A DNA stretch of 64,000 bases from Pycnococcus provasolii (GCA_938743325.2 OW568871.1:248001-312000); one strand, 5' to 3'; positions 19,189 to 31,450 are shown, numbered from the stretch's first letter. The notes: a model not told the origin generated them from the letters alone. Made by a program: numbers and translations.

Positions 19189-21401
19189 TCATGTCCCCCT
19201 CAAATGAGGACTACTTGCGGATGAAGGGCGCGACCTTGGGGAGGGACCACTTCTCGGATCACGCGGTGCCATCGTCGACGCGGAGGAAGGGCGTGATCCA
19301 CCTACACCTCTTGTTGCACTCGAAGGACGTTGTGCGCCACTTCGAACTGCACTAGAAGGCCTTGAGCCGCCGCCGCCACCACCACCACCACCACCACCAC
19401 CTCCTCTCCTGGATGCAGAGTCGAGCCTTGCACGAAGTTCTTGATTCTCCACCAGAAGACGGCGTTCCGTGTCCATCTGCAGGGCACGACTCACCTCGTC
19501 GCTTGTCGTCGACGATGCTGACCCAGGACGCCTTGCACGAGCCTCGTACGGATTGTTTTCCATCTGCAGGGCACGACTCACCTCCAGATTTCCAGCATTC
19601 CAACGCAGTTCGTTGTGGTCTTCTTCGTGCAGAAGGCCCGTCTCCGCATCCACACTGCCGTCGAGCTGTCCACTGTGGTCGAAGCTACGTTGTCTTCGAG
19701 TTGGCGTCGTCCGACTACGTTCCCCCTCGCCCTCGGGAGGTGCTGCTTGAAGAAATCCCGGGCGAGACGGAGGAGGACGAGGAGGCGCGCCGCTGTTCAA
19801 CACGACAAGTGGTGCAGCGGCAGACTGCTGATGTTGCATGGCACCGCCATGTTGTCCACTTGGTGCGGAATCTGGACGGGGTGCTGCTCGTTTTGTCGTC
19901 GATGCCGATAGGTTGTCATAAGAGCGACGCTGAAAGGCGGGGGACGACGGAAGGGACGACGGCTTACCACCACTTCCTTCTGAGGCTTTGGACGGCGTCG
20001 CGGCAGTGCCGGCTGCAGCACTCGCCTCGATCGTAACGTCCGCCACACTGCCATACGGTTGCTGATCCACGATCATAGACGACTCATCACCCTCAAGCAA
20101 TTGCTCCAGCTCACTCGACTTACGGAGAACGTCTGCGCTCAGCGGCCTCGTCGGTGCCGAAGTAGGTCGATGCGGGGCTGGTGGGGCGCCGAGACGAATC
20201 GGAAGCGAGCTGAGAGGACGTACGGGCGGAACATTGGCCAATTTCTTGCCCCCCCGCGCGCTAAGAGGCCTGCCCGTTCTCACGTCGTTCGCGATGCCGT
20301 CGAGGCGCTGACGTGCAGCCTCGTATGCGTCCAGAGGAGGTTGCTGTGAAGTTGTCCCAGGCCGCGGCGGCGTGGCCATGACGGATGCAAACGAAGTGCG
20401 TCCAGACTCGCCGCGATCAGATTCGATCATGTTCGAATCGTGATCGTGATCGTGATCGGGCAGGTGTGCCGGGCTTGCCGACGGAATGGGAAGATCGTCC
20501 ATTGTCAATTCATCCGCATGGTTAGTGCGATGCGAAATAGCCGGGCTGTCCTCAGCCACATCGACAATCAACGGCAAGGCTGGAACGCCACTCCACGTCG
20601 TCTTCTCCTTGTGCGGGGATAACCTTGGATCAGCCGAGGCTGGGCGTGTGGCGGTCACTTCTCGCAGCGCCAAGGGTGGGAAAGCGCTGGAAGGCCGTGC
20701 CAACGGTTCTCCGCGAGCTTCCAGCATGCTGTGGCTCGGAAGACTCGTACGGGGGGCATGCTCTGCGTAAGCGCGGAAGGTGTCCCCGCCGTCAGCATCG
20801 GGATCATCACCGGGGTCATTGCCGTCGAGTAGCGTAAGCGCGTGCTCTCGCTCGGGCACAGGCAGCAGTAGCGGGGATTTCGAGGGCTGATCAGGCGCGG
20901 GGGATGCCGCGACGATTGCCTTTGTTGGCTGTGGTTCGACCTTGCGAGGCGTTCCCAAGCTTGCCGCAACGACTCCGGCTAGAAGTCCAAACAAACATCC
21001 CGCTAGAACCGTCGCTATGATCGCTATATCATCGCCTTCCACCAACTTATCGAAGAAGTTGTTTAAACTCAGAGAGTCGTTCTCCGTCGCAGGTGGCGGC
21101 GGCATCGGCGGCGTGGGTGGTGCAGGAACGTAAGGACTCAACACGAAGAGGTTGCCGTTAGCCTGACGATATGCGTCAACGCCATATGCGGTAGGATTCA
21201 TCGTAAACAAACGTGCGCGAACGGTAGAGAGCCATGTGGCAGACCATGCTGCCTCGAGTTTCGCAGTGAATAGAACAGCGTGCTCGAACGCCGATTTCAC
21301 GAGTGGTGCTAGCTCAAGAGGGCAATGCACGATAACGCCAACGTCGCAAGCTGCGAATGCGATTGCACCTCGCTGACGTCGCTGAGACAGGCTTACTGGG
21401 A

Positions 21402-21432
<31 letters not shown>

Positions 21433-24400
21433 TGTTCGGTCGACGCGAAGACCAGTCGGAATAGGTGCATCGGAGCGGCCAGTAGAATAGTCGACGTCGT
21501 ACGCACCGAGAAAGTTGACGTACACATGACTTTGGGACAGTGAATATCTCGTTGTGCTCGAGTCTCCGGCGTATTCGAACAGCACATCAGACAGCGTTGC
21601 AATCATAATGCGGCTGTGAGCTTCCACAATGACCCTAGTGGCATTCTCGACATGTAGGTATGCAACTACATTCACAAATGTAACCTCTGGCTTAGTAATG
21701 GCGATAGCATCACTCGCCGTCGTTTGCGATGTAGACGGCGGCGGCGGCGAAGACGGTGCCGTTGTCGTTTCATCACCAGGATTCGCTGTCGTTTGATTTG
21801 ACGCACTGTCTCCAGGAGAATTGCTAGAGCCGGTTGTTGTTTTCGTGACCAGGCCATCACCACCGTTAGGGTCGGAGGGGCCCTCCGCCGCAGTCGTCGT
21901 CATCGTCGCTGTGGTGGTGGTCGTCGTGACCGGCTTGGCTCCTGGCGTTAGCGGCGGGCTTGGCGGCGGGCTCGGTGGAGGCGGCGGGCTTGGCGGCGGG
22001 CTTGGCGGCGGAGGCTTTAACTTCTGACATCGGTCAATGTTCTGCGAGAGTACGTATAGACCAATTTTGCCAACATTGGTGAGTTCACTCGACTCACGCA
22101 CTTGATTCTTTTCGTCGAGCGTGAAGGTGAGCTCGTACCGCCCAGTGTGGAGCCTTAGCGAGTTCTTACCTCCAAGCAGCGGAAGCACCATTCCCGTCGC
22201 TTCTGCCGATGTGCACACGTGCATGCGAGGCTGCGCAATGACATATCGTTGCACCGGCGGTGGGGGGGAGTAAGGGCTTGTCACCACCGAGTTGAGGCAC
22301 CCTGATTCGATGCGAACTTGTGCCTGCTCACCCGGTTGGAGGCTGGATTGTGCAACCGTGCCTTCCGTGTTCCCCACACCGGTATCCACGGCACTGATGC
22401 GCCACCCAAGCGCATGCTGGCCAGCGGCCAATGTTCCATTGTTCCTCTCAGAGACCTGCACGTCGAGACCGTATGCAAAGGGCATTTCGCCCTCGCTCTT
22501 ACGCGTTGTCATCTTGAGCAAATGTCCGTCGGGTATGCAGTAATCTTCGCCAAAGGCGACGAAGGATCCTTCGGTGTTCTTAAGGCCGCCGATCCACACT
22601 CCGGGTTTGTAGTACTGCCCGAATGTGCCCGCGGGCGGCGCGTAGACAAGCTCCGCCTCCTTGATCGTCACGGCCAACGGCGTACCAGGAACAGGTGGTG
22701 GTGGACTGGGAGGCGGGTCACCGGCTTTGCCAATCTGAAATGGTGGTGGCGTTCCTGGACAGCTATTCATCCAGCGAAAGTATACCGTCACGAATAATCT
22801 GTTGTTCAGCTCGCCCATGCCTCTGGCGCCCTCGTGGACCGAATTCCAATTGTCGAGCACAATCGCGACGGTATGTCCACGGCTGTCTGGCAAGCGATCG
22901 TACTTGTTGGTTTGGAGCGGGATGCCGCCGCTGCACTCGAACGGCGGGCGTCTCTCGCAGTCAAAGATGGAGAAGGCCTCGGCAGACCGCATTCCTGCAA
23001 CGTTCGGTGTGTCGGATTGTTCTGACGCCATCACATTATCCCAGTAGATGCGATTCGAGTAGCCGCCCTGAACGCTCTTTCCACCATAATTCGCGTATGC
23101 ATATCGCACGGAAAGCCCAACGCGCTTTGGAACCGATTCACTCTCGAGCATGAGGCCCATGAGCGGCTCATTGAGGTCCCACGGATCGAGGCACACGAAA
23201 CCTCCATTCGACGCGGTCTTGCCTCCGATGGTGATTCCGGGGTACCCCGCGGCAAGGTCGGGATCTGTCAGCGGCGGCGGCGGCGGCGACGGCGGAGGTG
23301 GCAAGTTCGGCGGGAATGGCGAGTTCGGCGATGGTGGTGGTGAGGGAGGTGGGCTTGGCGGCTTCGCCGGTGGAGACGGCGGCGGCGGCGGCGGGCACTT
23401 GTGCCAACCGAAATAGATCTCCACGCTTTTTTCCACAGACACGGGCTTGTTTGCGGCAACATCTCGCCACATGAGCGTCGCAGTGAGCGTGCGCATTGCC
23501 GCGTCTGGGAGCTGGCCGTTGATCACGGAACCACGAAGTCCCACGTGAGGCGTGGCCCAGTCGAGGTTGGCGCGAAGCGATTTCGTTGGGTCTGCGCCTA
23601 AGGGAACGGTGGGTGCAGCCCCGAATTGCGGACCGTACGCCGGCAGCAAGATGGTCGCTTTCTGGAACCCATCGATGAACGTGGTAATCGTGGTGGAAAC
23701 TTCCGAGGTGGATCCGCCGCTGTCGCGCCAGGTGAACTTTACCTGCGGAAGCTGGCGAAGGAGTGCCGTGGAGGTTCCTCCATTGTTCACAATGGTAAAA
23801 CGCAAGCTGGCAAGTCCAAACGTGGTTGGCGACTCGTTTTCGTACGTTGAGGGATATCCGAACACGACGTCCCTTCGCCCAAGGCACGCCATGCCGCCGA
23901 GCGGCGCGGCTGTGTTTCCAATTGAGATTCGCAGGTCCTCTCCAAAGCTCAGGCTCACGGGACTTGGCGGCGGCGGCGGGCTCGGCGGCGGCGGCGGCGG
24001 CGGAGGGTACGGAGGCGGGCTCGGCGGCGGCGGGTTGTGTGGCGGTCGCGCAGGTCGTTCCGGCGGGCGTGACGGGAATGGCGGCGGGTTGGGTGACGGG
24101 TATGGTGGTCTTGGCGGCGGGCGAGGTGCCAGCGGCGGCGGCGGTGGCGGAGGTGAGGGTGGCGGAGGTGGTGGAGGAGGTGGTGGCGGAGGTGGCGGAG
24201 GTGAGGGTGGCGGTGGCACGGGACCAGACGGTGGTGGAGGACGGCACGGCCCTTCAATTTCCTTGCCAATGATGCACGGCGGCGGACTCGGCGGCGGCGG
24301 GCTTGGTGGCAAGTTGGGAGGAAGGGGTGGCGACGGTGCACCGGGCGGCGGCGACGGTGGTGGCGAGCACTCGTTCGTGAGGAACTCCGTCTCTCCGATG

Positions 24401-24460
24401 AGCGTCACCTTGATGCAAGGTGCGTGCGGCGGCAGCGGCGGCGGCGGATTTGGCGGCGGC

Positions 24461-24491
<31 letters not shown>

Positions 24492-24831
24492 GCGGTGGCG
24501 GTGGTGGACGCGGTGGTGGTGGTGGCGGTCTCGGCGGCGGCGGTGGCGGGCACCAGTTTCCGAGCTGCGAGATTCCGCAAGGGGGTGGTGGGTTCGGCGG
24601 CAGGTTGGGTGGGTTGGGCGGCGGCGGCGACGTCGGGCTCAGCGGCGGTCGCGGCGGCGGATTGGGCGGCGGCGGTGGCGGGCACGGGACCTCCTGTTCT
24701 CTGAGAAAGTCGTAGCAGAACTTACGGTTTGTCGTCGTTGACGTCGTCGTCGTCGGTTGCGCCGAGACGACAAGAAGGCTGCTTACACTGCTGGTAAGTG
24801 CCAGGAGCACCAGAGAGAGGAGGTTGAGCAT
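19189..24831 (-). CDS. Giant Pro-rich (SPPP) single-pass surface protein
   Basis: This 1880-residue protein has a signal peptide (MLNLLSLVLLALTSSVSSLL). Residues about 50-340 are SPPP/PPPP repeats interrupted by small Cys pairs, a Hyp-rich glycoprotein pattern as in pherophorins. Three beta-sandwich regions follow (about 345-480, 520-690, 715-935) that resemble CARDB/adhesion domains, for example TGRYELTFTLDEKNQVRESS. Pro- and Thr-rich linkers lead to a juxtamembrane domain with SLSQRRQRGAIAFAACDVGV. One transmembrane helix lies near 1266-1292 (IIATVLAGCLFGLLAGVVAA). The tail of about 590 residues is cytosolic and carries about eleven R-P-x-S-A motifs. It probably links wall or adhesive structures to cytosolic partners. 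The frame is intact and intronless despite extreme repeats. The promoter side (24840-24970) has many CTTAAG and CCTTAA motifs. Confidence 0.9.
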
Positions 24832-26943
24832 ACTGAAAGCTAAAAAGCGAAGGAGGCCACCTTAAGTAAGTCAACCCAGCTTAACAAAACACACGCAGTG
24901 AGGGCAAGGTCCTTAAGGAGCCCAAGTACCTTCTTAAGTCAACGGCGCCTTAACCTTAATAAGGGTGTTTGTTGTGTCGCAATGGCAAATGGAGTGACAG
25001 CGGACGACAGCGGCCAGAAGGGCGCGTTCAATTGAAGGAGAAAAGGTCGAGGTCGAGGTCGAGAGAATTCGAGAGAAGTCGCGTTTCAACGAGGTCCAAA
25101 CGAGAAAACAACGGGCGAAAGAAAACGGAAAACGTCAATTAATTGTCGTTTGACCGTGTATAAACTGTATGCGAACAACGCATTTGACATTGTTGTTTGT
25201 TTGTTGTGGGAAAACACGGCTGGGAAAAGTGTACAGTAAATGAACACACACACACACGTTCACGTTGGTGGTGGTGGTAGGAATGCACAGGAACGAGGTC
25301 GTGCACAGGAAGGAGGTCGTGCTGTCGTGACCACTGTGCCCTAATATTAATAAGGATGGTTGGTTGGACCATCTGGTTTGACCGCTTGCTTGTGTTGGAC
25401 TCTTCTTGACAAACAATAGGTCCAAACAATAGGTCCAAACTCCAAACAACACACTACCCTACATGTGCCAACGTCACAACGTGGTGGTGGAACGCTTTTT
25501 CATTTTTTTTTTAAAGCCAGCGTGATGCCACTGATTGGTACTGCTACCAACTACCTAATGAGGCTCCATGGACCATGGTGAGGACCGCGCCACAGGTCTT
25601 GGTTCGCGTGGAGGTCAAAGGCCACCACCACGACGACGATGTTTGCGTGATGTTTGCGTGCATGGCCGGAACATGCCTGCACTTCGCCATGGTCGGTTCG
25701 GGCAAGTCGTCGTCGATCACGCCAGACGCGCGTTCACCAACACGGTCAACCGAGAAGTCCCAACCCCGAAAATGGATGGAAAAATATGGATGTCTTGCAC
25801 GAGTGATGAGTAGTACTAGTTGTCGTCACGCACATCCATCTAATAGGTACAGTAGCTAAGGCTAAGCTGTATGGCAATTGGCAAGCGTTGTTTTCTTCCT
25901 CTCTTCGAGCTCGTTCGTCCTGCTTGCCCTGCCCCAAGGTGTCTTTTTGGCAAATTCAACATTTTGGTTGGTACTGTAGAACAACTCCTTGGGGAGCGTG
26001 CGTGCTCGTCCTCTTTCCTCTTGCAGGCATACTTCTAATTCATCATTTGGCAAGAAGGTTAAGGGGAGTGCACTGCACTGCACTGCACTGCACCGCTGCA
26101 CCGCGGCCTCACGAGGTTTCAGTTCCTACAGTACATCAGTTGTTGAGTTGATCCAGTTCTTCCAGTTCACCGTAGAAAGCAGCAGCGTTGACGTCGCCTT
26201 TCCTTTGCTCTTTGCTCCCTGGCTGCCTGGGACGGGACGGGACCTGGTGACGGAGAAGAGGCGGAGGAGCAAGGCGGAGGAGCACCCCAGGGGAGGAGGC
26301 ACCCTCGTGTTGTCGCGTAGTCTCGTTCGGTCTTTACCTAAGGTTAGGGTGGGTTTGCGACGACCGTCAACTCGTCAACGTCCCGTGCCGTGCCGTGCCG
26401 TGCCTGCGACCACACCCAGTTGCCACTTGCCAGTCAGTTGAGGAGTTGGTTGTCAGCGCACGGTCTTCTTCTTAGGTGTCTCCACCTCCACCTCCACCGA
26501 GGTACCTGGTCTCAAGGTCGATTGGTTTGGTCGGTGCTGGTGTCAAACCCTCGCTGTTCTCTCTCTCCCTCGCGTCGTCTCGCGTCGCCTCGCGTCGCCT
26601 CTAAGCTTAGTAAGGGACGACTTGGTGGGACTGGTTTGGTTGGTCGCACGGCGCAGCACAGCACAGCACAGCACAGCACAGCGCAGCGCAGCGTCGCGCA
26701 GCACAGCACACAGGTCGCCTCAGGCAGGACGTCGCAGGACGGACGGACGGGTCTACCGGGTCTGCGCAGGACTCACCGCGTCGACTCACCGGAACCGTCG
26801 CCTGGTGGCCTGGTGGCCTGGTGGTGGTCACCCACCACGGAGAGTCTACCTTTTAGCGGAGCGTCTACGTTGAGCTCGCTCACGTGCGTGTGTGTGCATA
26901 ATAAGATTACGTGCATACGTTGACCCGGCGACATTTGTGAACC
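24832..26943. other. 2.1 kb intergenic region without a supported gene
   Basis: Several short frames exist but all have low-complexity or Arg/Ser-heavy translations and none has clear domains. The region holds CTTAAG-type motifs near both flanking genes, a CACTGCACTG run near 26070-26095, a CGTGCCGTGC run near 26385-26402 and a CAGCACAGCA run near 26650-26710. I see no tRNA. An unannotated non-coding RNA cannot be excluded. Confidence 0.5.
26648..26710. repeat. CAGCA/CAGCG microsatellite
   Basis: A run of CAGCACAGCA and CAGCGCAGCG units, imperfect. Confidence 0.8.
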
Positions 26944-28410
26944 ATGGCGTCGCTGCTGTTCGGCCTGCAAGACTCACTAGTGGAAGTCGTCCCCATGACA
27001 GCAAAAACAACGACGAGCCGTCAAAGAAAACTACAGAACCATTCCAGGAAAAGGCCAGCAGCATGGCCGGCACACAAACAACACACAGCCGCCACCTGCT
27101 TAGGCCTTGCAGCGGCGCTCGCCTTGCAAGCAACGGCGGCGTGCGCTCACACAACGGCGAATACGCTGCACAGACGCGTACTGCTAGAAAGCAGCACTGT
27201 CAGCGTGGGGCCGGATAACACGGTGTACAGAGACGCTTACCCGAAACCGGAGCTGGAACTTCCTGAGAAGCAGCTCATATTCTTCATATTCCTTGGCATC
27301 ATCCTCGTGCTCTTCGTGAGCATGCATGCCTTCTTCGCGTTCATGAAGTGTACCAACAAGGAGTGGAAGGAAAACCAGGTGGTCCCGGAGGATGGTGAAG
27401 GCGAAGGCGAAGGCGACGAGGAGAGCGCATCGAAGTCGCCACGAGGCGCCGATGACAGCAACAGCAACGCATCAGCACCAGCAACCCCTGCAAGCTCGGC
27501 AGCTGTGCCAAAACCAAAAAGCAAGTTGCGAGGGGTGAAGGCGTGGAAGGCTGCCGCAGAAGCGCGGCAGCAGCACCCGCGCTTCATCTGGCTGCAGAAC
27601 GCCATGGTGCAAGTGCTCGAGCAGACGGAAAAGTACGAGAAGGAAAGGAAAGTGGAGCTGAAGGAGCAGGAGGCGAAGTACGAAAAGCTCAAGGCGGCGG
27701 CGAAGACGGCGTCGGCGGTGGCACTCTTCAAGAAGGGCAAGGGCGCCAAGAAGAAGCAAAGCCTCATCGACATGGTGCGTCCGACCGACGCATCTGGTGT
27801 TGGCAACGAGGATGCCGTTGTCTGGAACGCGGAGCGCGGCACGCTGACGCACACGCTGACGGCAAGGAAGGAGCGCATACACGGAGGTACCAGCAAGGAG
27901 ATGAGCGAGTTGGACGTGATGAGGCGTGAGTTTGAGGACATTTCGCGCAACGAGGAAAAAATTGCCGCGGATGCGGAGGAGCGTGGCGAGGATCCGGAGT
28001 CAGCGTTGACGAAGAGCGTATTCGAGCAGGAGCTCGGCGGCGACGACGAGTTGCCGCCCATCACAAACGCGGGGTTGATGCCGCGCGAACAGCGCATCAA
28101 ACAAGGCAAGCTGAGCAACTTTGAAATCGAGATGAACGACAACCTCGAGGTTGTGGAGGCGCCACCGGAGCCAGAGCCAGAGCCAGAGCCTGAGCAGCAG
28201 CCGGTTGAGGCGAGTGGTGCAGGTGATGCAGCTGGTGCAGCTGGTGCAGCAGCAGCAGATGGCGAAGCAGCTGCTGCTGGAAGTGATGCTCCTCCTGCTG
28301 ACTCTGCCGCTGGTGCTGTGACAGAAGCGGTAGTTGGCGCGGCGGCGACAAAAGACGACGACGCGCCTCCTGTCGACGTGGACTATCATCTTCCGGTGAA
28401 GTTTCACTAG
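26944..28410 (+). CDS. Single-pass membrane protein with long charged tail
   Basis: This 488-residue protein starts at an ATG in good context (ACCATGG). An N-terminal hydrophobic stretch near 50-67 (CLGLAAALALQATAACAH) could be a signal peptide within an unusually long leader; later Met residues at 18 or so are alternative starts. One strong transmembrane helix lies near 110-133 (LIFFIFLGIILVLFVSMHAFFAF). The remaining 355 residues are hydrophilic: acidic and Ser-rich, then a Lys/Glu coiled coil (TEKYEKERKVELKEQEAKYE), then a Pro/Glu and Ala-rich end. I recognise no family. It converges on the next gene with 53 bases between stops. Confidence 0.75.
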   Translation: MASLLFGLQDSLVEVVPMTAKTTTSRQRKLQNHSRKRPAAWPAHKQHTAATCLGLAAALALQATAACAHTTANTLHRRVLLESSTVSVGPDNTVYRDAYPKPELELPEKQLIFFIFLGIILVLFVSMHAFFAFMKCTNKEWKENQVVPEDGEGEGEGDEESASKSPRGADDSNSNASAPATPASSAAVPKPKSKLRGVKAWKAAAEARQQHPRFIWLQNAMVQVLEQTEKYEKERKVELKEQEAKYEKLKAAAKTASAVALFKKGKGAKKKQSLIDMVRPTDASGVGNEDAVVWNAERGTLTHTLTARKERIHGGTSKEMSELDVMRREFEDISRNEEKIAADAEERGEDPESALTKSVFEQELGGDDELPPITNAGLMPREQRIKQGKLSNFEIEMNDNLEVVEAPPEPEPEPEPEQQPVEASGAGDAAGAAGAAAADGEAAAAGSDAPPADSAAGAVTEAVVGAAATKDDDAPPVDVDYHLPVKFH

Positions 28411-28463
28411 TAAGATTACTCATAACAAAAAATGAATTACGAAGAACAAGTATACATCCATTG

Positions 28464-29063
28464 TCACCACTCGGCACGCATCGTTGCGGCGTGCGTTTCC
28501 ATTGGCCTCTGTTCCATCTCAATCTTAGGCAAGAAGTACAGCGCGAACACGGCGATGCTGACGAGTGTGCCAAAGAGTCCGGCAGCGACGGCGACTCCGA
28601 CGACTGCGGATGTGGTCCAAGCAGCAGTGTTATCGGTTGGTGGAAGACGCTGCTGCTTTGGAGGAGCAGTTTGTTTTGACTTTCGCAGCCGAGGATGTGT
28701 CGAAGACGACGACACATCCTGCTGATGATTCCGTCCAGCCGCCACTGTTCCGAATCGCCCACCAACTCTTCTGTTGATACCGCACACGCAGCATACGTTA
28801 AGGCAAGCGAGACAAACACTGTCATCGTCGTCGTACGGCTTGCCTTCGCTGTCGACGTCTGAAAAAGTTGTTGGTGATGCAAGAATGGAGGAGGATGAGG
28901 AGGGGGAGGAGGGGGCATTGTCGTTGCCATTGTCATCGTGCACCATACGCAAGTCCATCAGATTCTTCGACTTGTTTGTTCGAAGTCGATTATTGTTATC
29001 ATTATTATTATTAATACCACCTTGCTGCTGTTGATGATGATGATGATGAGTGGAAGAGCTCAT
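28464..29063 (-). CDS. Small tail-anchored-type membrane protein, unknown
   Basis: This 199-residue frame from an ATG encodes a His/Gln/Asn-rich start, a Ser-rich acidic stretch, a CLACLNVCCVCG cluster and one transmembrane helix near residues 152-176 (SAVVGVAVAAGLFGTLVSIA). It recalls small single-pass proteins with a lipidatable Cys cluster, but no family is recognised. The promoter carries TTAAGG-type motifs (29070-29165). Confidence 0.6.
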   Translation of the reverse strand: MSSSTHHHHHQQQQGGINNNNDNNNRLRTNKSKNLMDLRMVHDDNGNDNAPSSPSSSSSILASPTTFSDVDSEGKPYDDDDSVCLACLNVCCVCGINRRVGGRFGTVAAGRNHQQDVSSSSTHPRLRKSKQTAPPKQQRLPPTDNTAAWTTSAVVGVAVAAGLFGTLVSIAVFALYFLPKIEMEQRPMETHAATMRAEW

Positions 29064-29871
29064 TCTTCTTCTTAAGGTTGAACCGCAGCGCTCTTCACGA
29101 GCGAGCCCTTAAAGTAACCTTAACAAACCTTAACAGCCTTAAAGTAAGTAACCTTACCCTTAACAGCTTGCAAGGTATTGTATTGTATGTAAGGTAGGTA
29201 ACGGGCTGATTTTCTGATTTTCGGATTCTGGATTCTGGCTTGATTCGTGATGAACAAGTAGGGGAGCGAAACTGACGGCCGCGGCTGAAACGGGAACATG
29301 AACTGCAGTGCACTACGGCAGCACCACCACCTTCACCTTCACCTTCACCTCGACCAATCACCGATCAACTCGACTCAACTCGACTTAACCTGCCGACCAA
29401 ACCAAGGGTGTTGCCGACCCTTCTCGCCGACTTATCCTGCCGAGTGCCGACCAATCAAATGAAGGATTTGCCGACCAGGTTTGCCGACCATACAGTGTTC
29501 CCTTCTCGCATTCGGTCGTTCTCTCTCTCGAGGAGTCGGGCAGTCGGAGGGAGGGAGGCGCAAGCGTGCGGGGAGTTCGTTGTTCCCTTAAACTCCCTTA
29601 AAACGTAGCTTACCTTAGGTGAAGTGATGGGCAGTGGACGTTTGTTTTGTTGCATGAATGTACTCGTGAATATTCGTCTGTTTCTCTTATTTAGTTTCAG
29701 TTAACCTCATGTACAGCGTGGTTGTAGCTGAGTGTAACCACCAAATCTTTTGTCTCTTCTAGTTTGATCTCAACAACAAACAAACAAACAAACAAACACT
29801 GGCTAACTTATCGTTGGTAAAACTTATATACGCAAAGGCTTTGTTAATTTTTCTTTCACAGTCTGTGCTGT
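29064..29871. other. Intergenic between divergently placed 5' end and chorismate synthase 3' end
   Basis: It contains repeated CCTTAA/AACCTTAA motifs (29070-29165), short repeats built on TGCCGACC (29390-29490) and an (AACA)n run at about 29776-29798. No gene is supported. Confidence 0.5.
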
Positions 29872-31230
29872 TCAGTCCTCCTCCACGCCGCGCAGAACGC
29901 TCGTCGCCTCCGAGCGCGGGGGACCCGACGACGACTTCGGCTTCTCGTACTCAAACTCCGTTGGCCGAATCGCAGCCGAGGAGATCTGCTCGGGATCCAA
30001 CACGAGGCTCGTCTGTGCGTAGTGCATGAGCACATGGTCCAGAAGCACAAGAGCGACCATGCTCTCCACCATGGGAACCGCGCGAGGAACCACGCACGCA
30101 TCATGGCGACCGCGCGCCTTGAGCGTCGTTGACACCTTCTCGCGCGTGATGGACTCCTGCTCCTTCATGATTGTGGACGTGGGCTTGAAAGCGACGCGCA
30201 TCTCAATCAACTCGCCATTCGCGATTCCACCGAGGATTCCGCCCGCGTTGTTCGTGCGCGTGCGAATTTCATTCGTCGCGTCGTCCGTGTAGATGAGGTC
30301 GTTGTGCTCACTTCCCGTCATGGCAACTGCGTCAAATCCCAGTCCCATCTCAAACCCCTTGGTTGCTGGCAAGCTCATGCACGCCTTGGCAAGGTCGGCG
30401 TCGAGACGGTCGAACACCGGCGCGCCGATACCTGGCGGGCAGTTCTGCACCACGCACGTCACCACGCCGCCGCACGACTCGCCTCGCGTTCGCACGTCGT
30501 CGATAACGGCGATCATGTCTTCTGCCAAGCTTGCGTCGGGGCAGCGCACCATGTTCGCCTCGATGTCGTCAAGCGTGAGCGTGCTGTGGTCCACCGCGCC
30601 GAAAGGAACCTTCACTTCGCGCACCTGCGACACGTACGCGAGCACCTCCGTTCCGCACACCTCGCGGAGCACCTTCTTGGCAACGGCGCCAGCCGCGACA
30701 CGCCCGATCGTCTCGCGCGCGGATGAGCGTCCACCACCCGCAATGGCGCGCGTTCCAAACTTGAGGTCGTACGTGAAGTCTGCGTGCGACGGGCGGTACG
30801 CGACGGAGATCTCGCTGTAGTCCTGTGGCCTGTGGTCCTTGTTGCGAACGAGAACGGCGATGGGCGTGCCGAGCGTTCTCCCGTCGTCGCCAATACCGGA
30901 GAGGATCTCCGCGGTATCCGTCTCCTTGCGCGGCGTTGTGATGCGCGACTGTCCCGGTCGACGGCGGTCGAGCTCAAACTGCATATCGTCGACGGAGATG
31001 GGAACACGCGGGGGGCACCCGTCGATGACGCATCCGACGCCACCGCCGTGCGACTCGCCGAAGGTGGTGACGCGGAAGAGGTTGCCGAACGTGTTGGGCG
31101 CGGATGCTTGAGTCCTCACGGTGGAGCGTTGTGAGCGGCGGCGTTGTTGTTGTTGTTGTTTTGCTCCTCTAGTAGCAGTGGTGGCACTGTTGCTGTGAAA
31201 GCCACGGACCTGCTGCGACATGGCTGCCAT
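29872..31230 (-). CDS. Chorismate synthase, plastid-targeted
   Basis: Catalyses the last step of the shikimate pathway: 5-enolpyruvylshikimate-3-phosphate to chorismate, with reduced FMN. The ATG at 31230 gives a 452-residue precursor; an ATG nine bases on is an alternative. The first 50 residues are Ser/Thr/Gln/Arg-rich and lack acidic residues, as in a plastid transit peptide. The core opens with [17 protein letters not shown] and continues with [30 protein letters not shown] and [18 protein letters not shown], the classic signatures including the two catalytic His regions (ESHG and RPSHAD). The monofunctional length is normal. The C-terminal tail after about residue 425 is extended and charged. 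Its 5' end is about 100 bases from the first duplicated segment. Confidence 0.97.
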   Translation of the reverse strand: MAAMSQQVRGFHSNSATTATRGAKQQQQQRRRSQRSTVRTQASAPNTFGNLFRVTTFGESHGGGVGCVIDGCPPRVPISVDDMQFELDRRRPGQSRITTPRKETDTAEILSGIGDDGRTLGTPIAVLVRNKDHRPQDYSEISVAYRPSHADFTYDLKFGTRAIAGGGRSSARETIGRVAAGAVAKKVLREVCGTEVLAYVSQVREVKVPFGAVDHSTLTLDDIEANMVRCPDASLAEDMIAVIDDVRTRGESCGGVVTCVVQNCPPGIGAPVFDRLDADLAKACMSLPATKGFEMGLGFDAVAMTGSEHNDLIYTDDATNEIRTRTNNAGGILGGIANGELIEMRVAFKPTSTIMKEQESITREKVSTTLKARGRHDACVVPRAVPMVESMVALVLLDHVLMHYAQTSLVLDPEQISSAAIRPTEFEYEKPKSSSGPPRSEATSVLRGVEED

Positions 31231-31420
31231 CGTTTTTGGTTTTGTTTTTTTTGTTTCGGGGAGGGAGGGAGGGAGGGAGGGAGTTGCCTGGTGGCGTGGC
31301 GTGGCGGGGTGGAGTTCCAACTCCGGGGGATCCACGCCGATAGACAGACGGCGGCGGAATGGATTTTACCGTCCTCAGGCTCTACTTCGACCACGGCCAA
31401 CAACATGTCCAGCGTACACA

Positions 31421-31441
31421 GGGGATACCGGTTCGGAAAAA
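31421..31441 (+). promoter_or_regulatory. Shared leader element of permuted tRNA genes
   Basis: GGATACCGGTTCGGAAAAA (within a 21-base block) lies nine bases before the tRNA-Ser 3' half. The same block with one change precedes the tRNA-Leu gene. Its ACCGG can pair with CCGGT in the trailer of the Ser gene. Confidence 0.55.
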
Positions 31442-31450
31442 CTTGTTGAC

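Noticed and set aside
23552-24715. Long plus frame of almost pure Gly-rich sequence
   Set aside because: It is the antisense of the Pro-rich repeats; CCN codons read backwards give Gly-rich peptide. No start context or domain supports it.
25568-26923. Several overlapping short frames in the 2.1 kb gap
   Set aside because: Translations are Arg/Ser/Cys-heavy, overlap each other on both strands, and follow simple repeats; none has a domain or hydrophobic pattern of a real protein.
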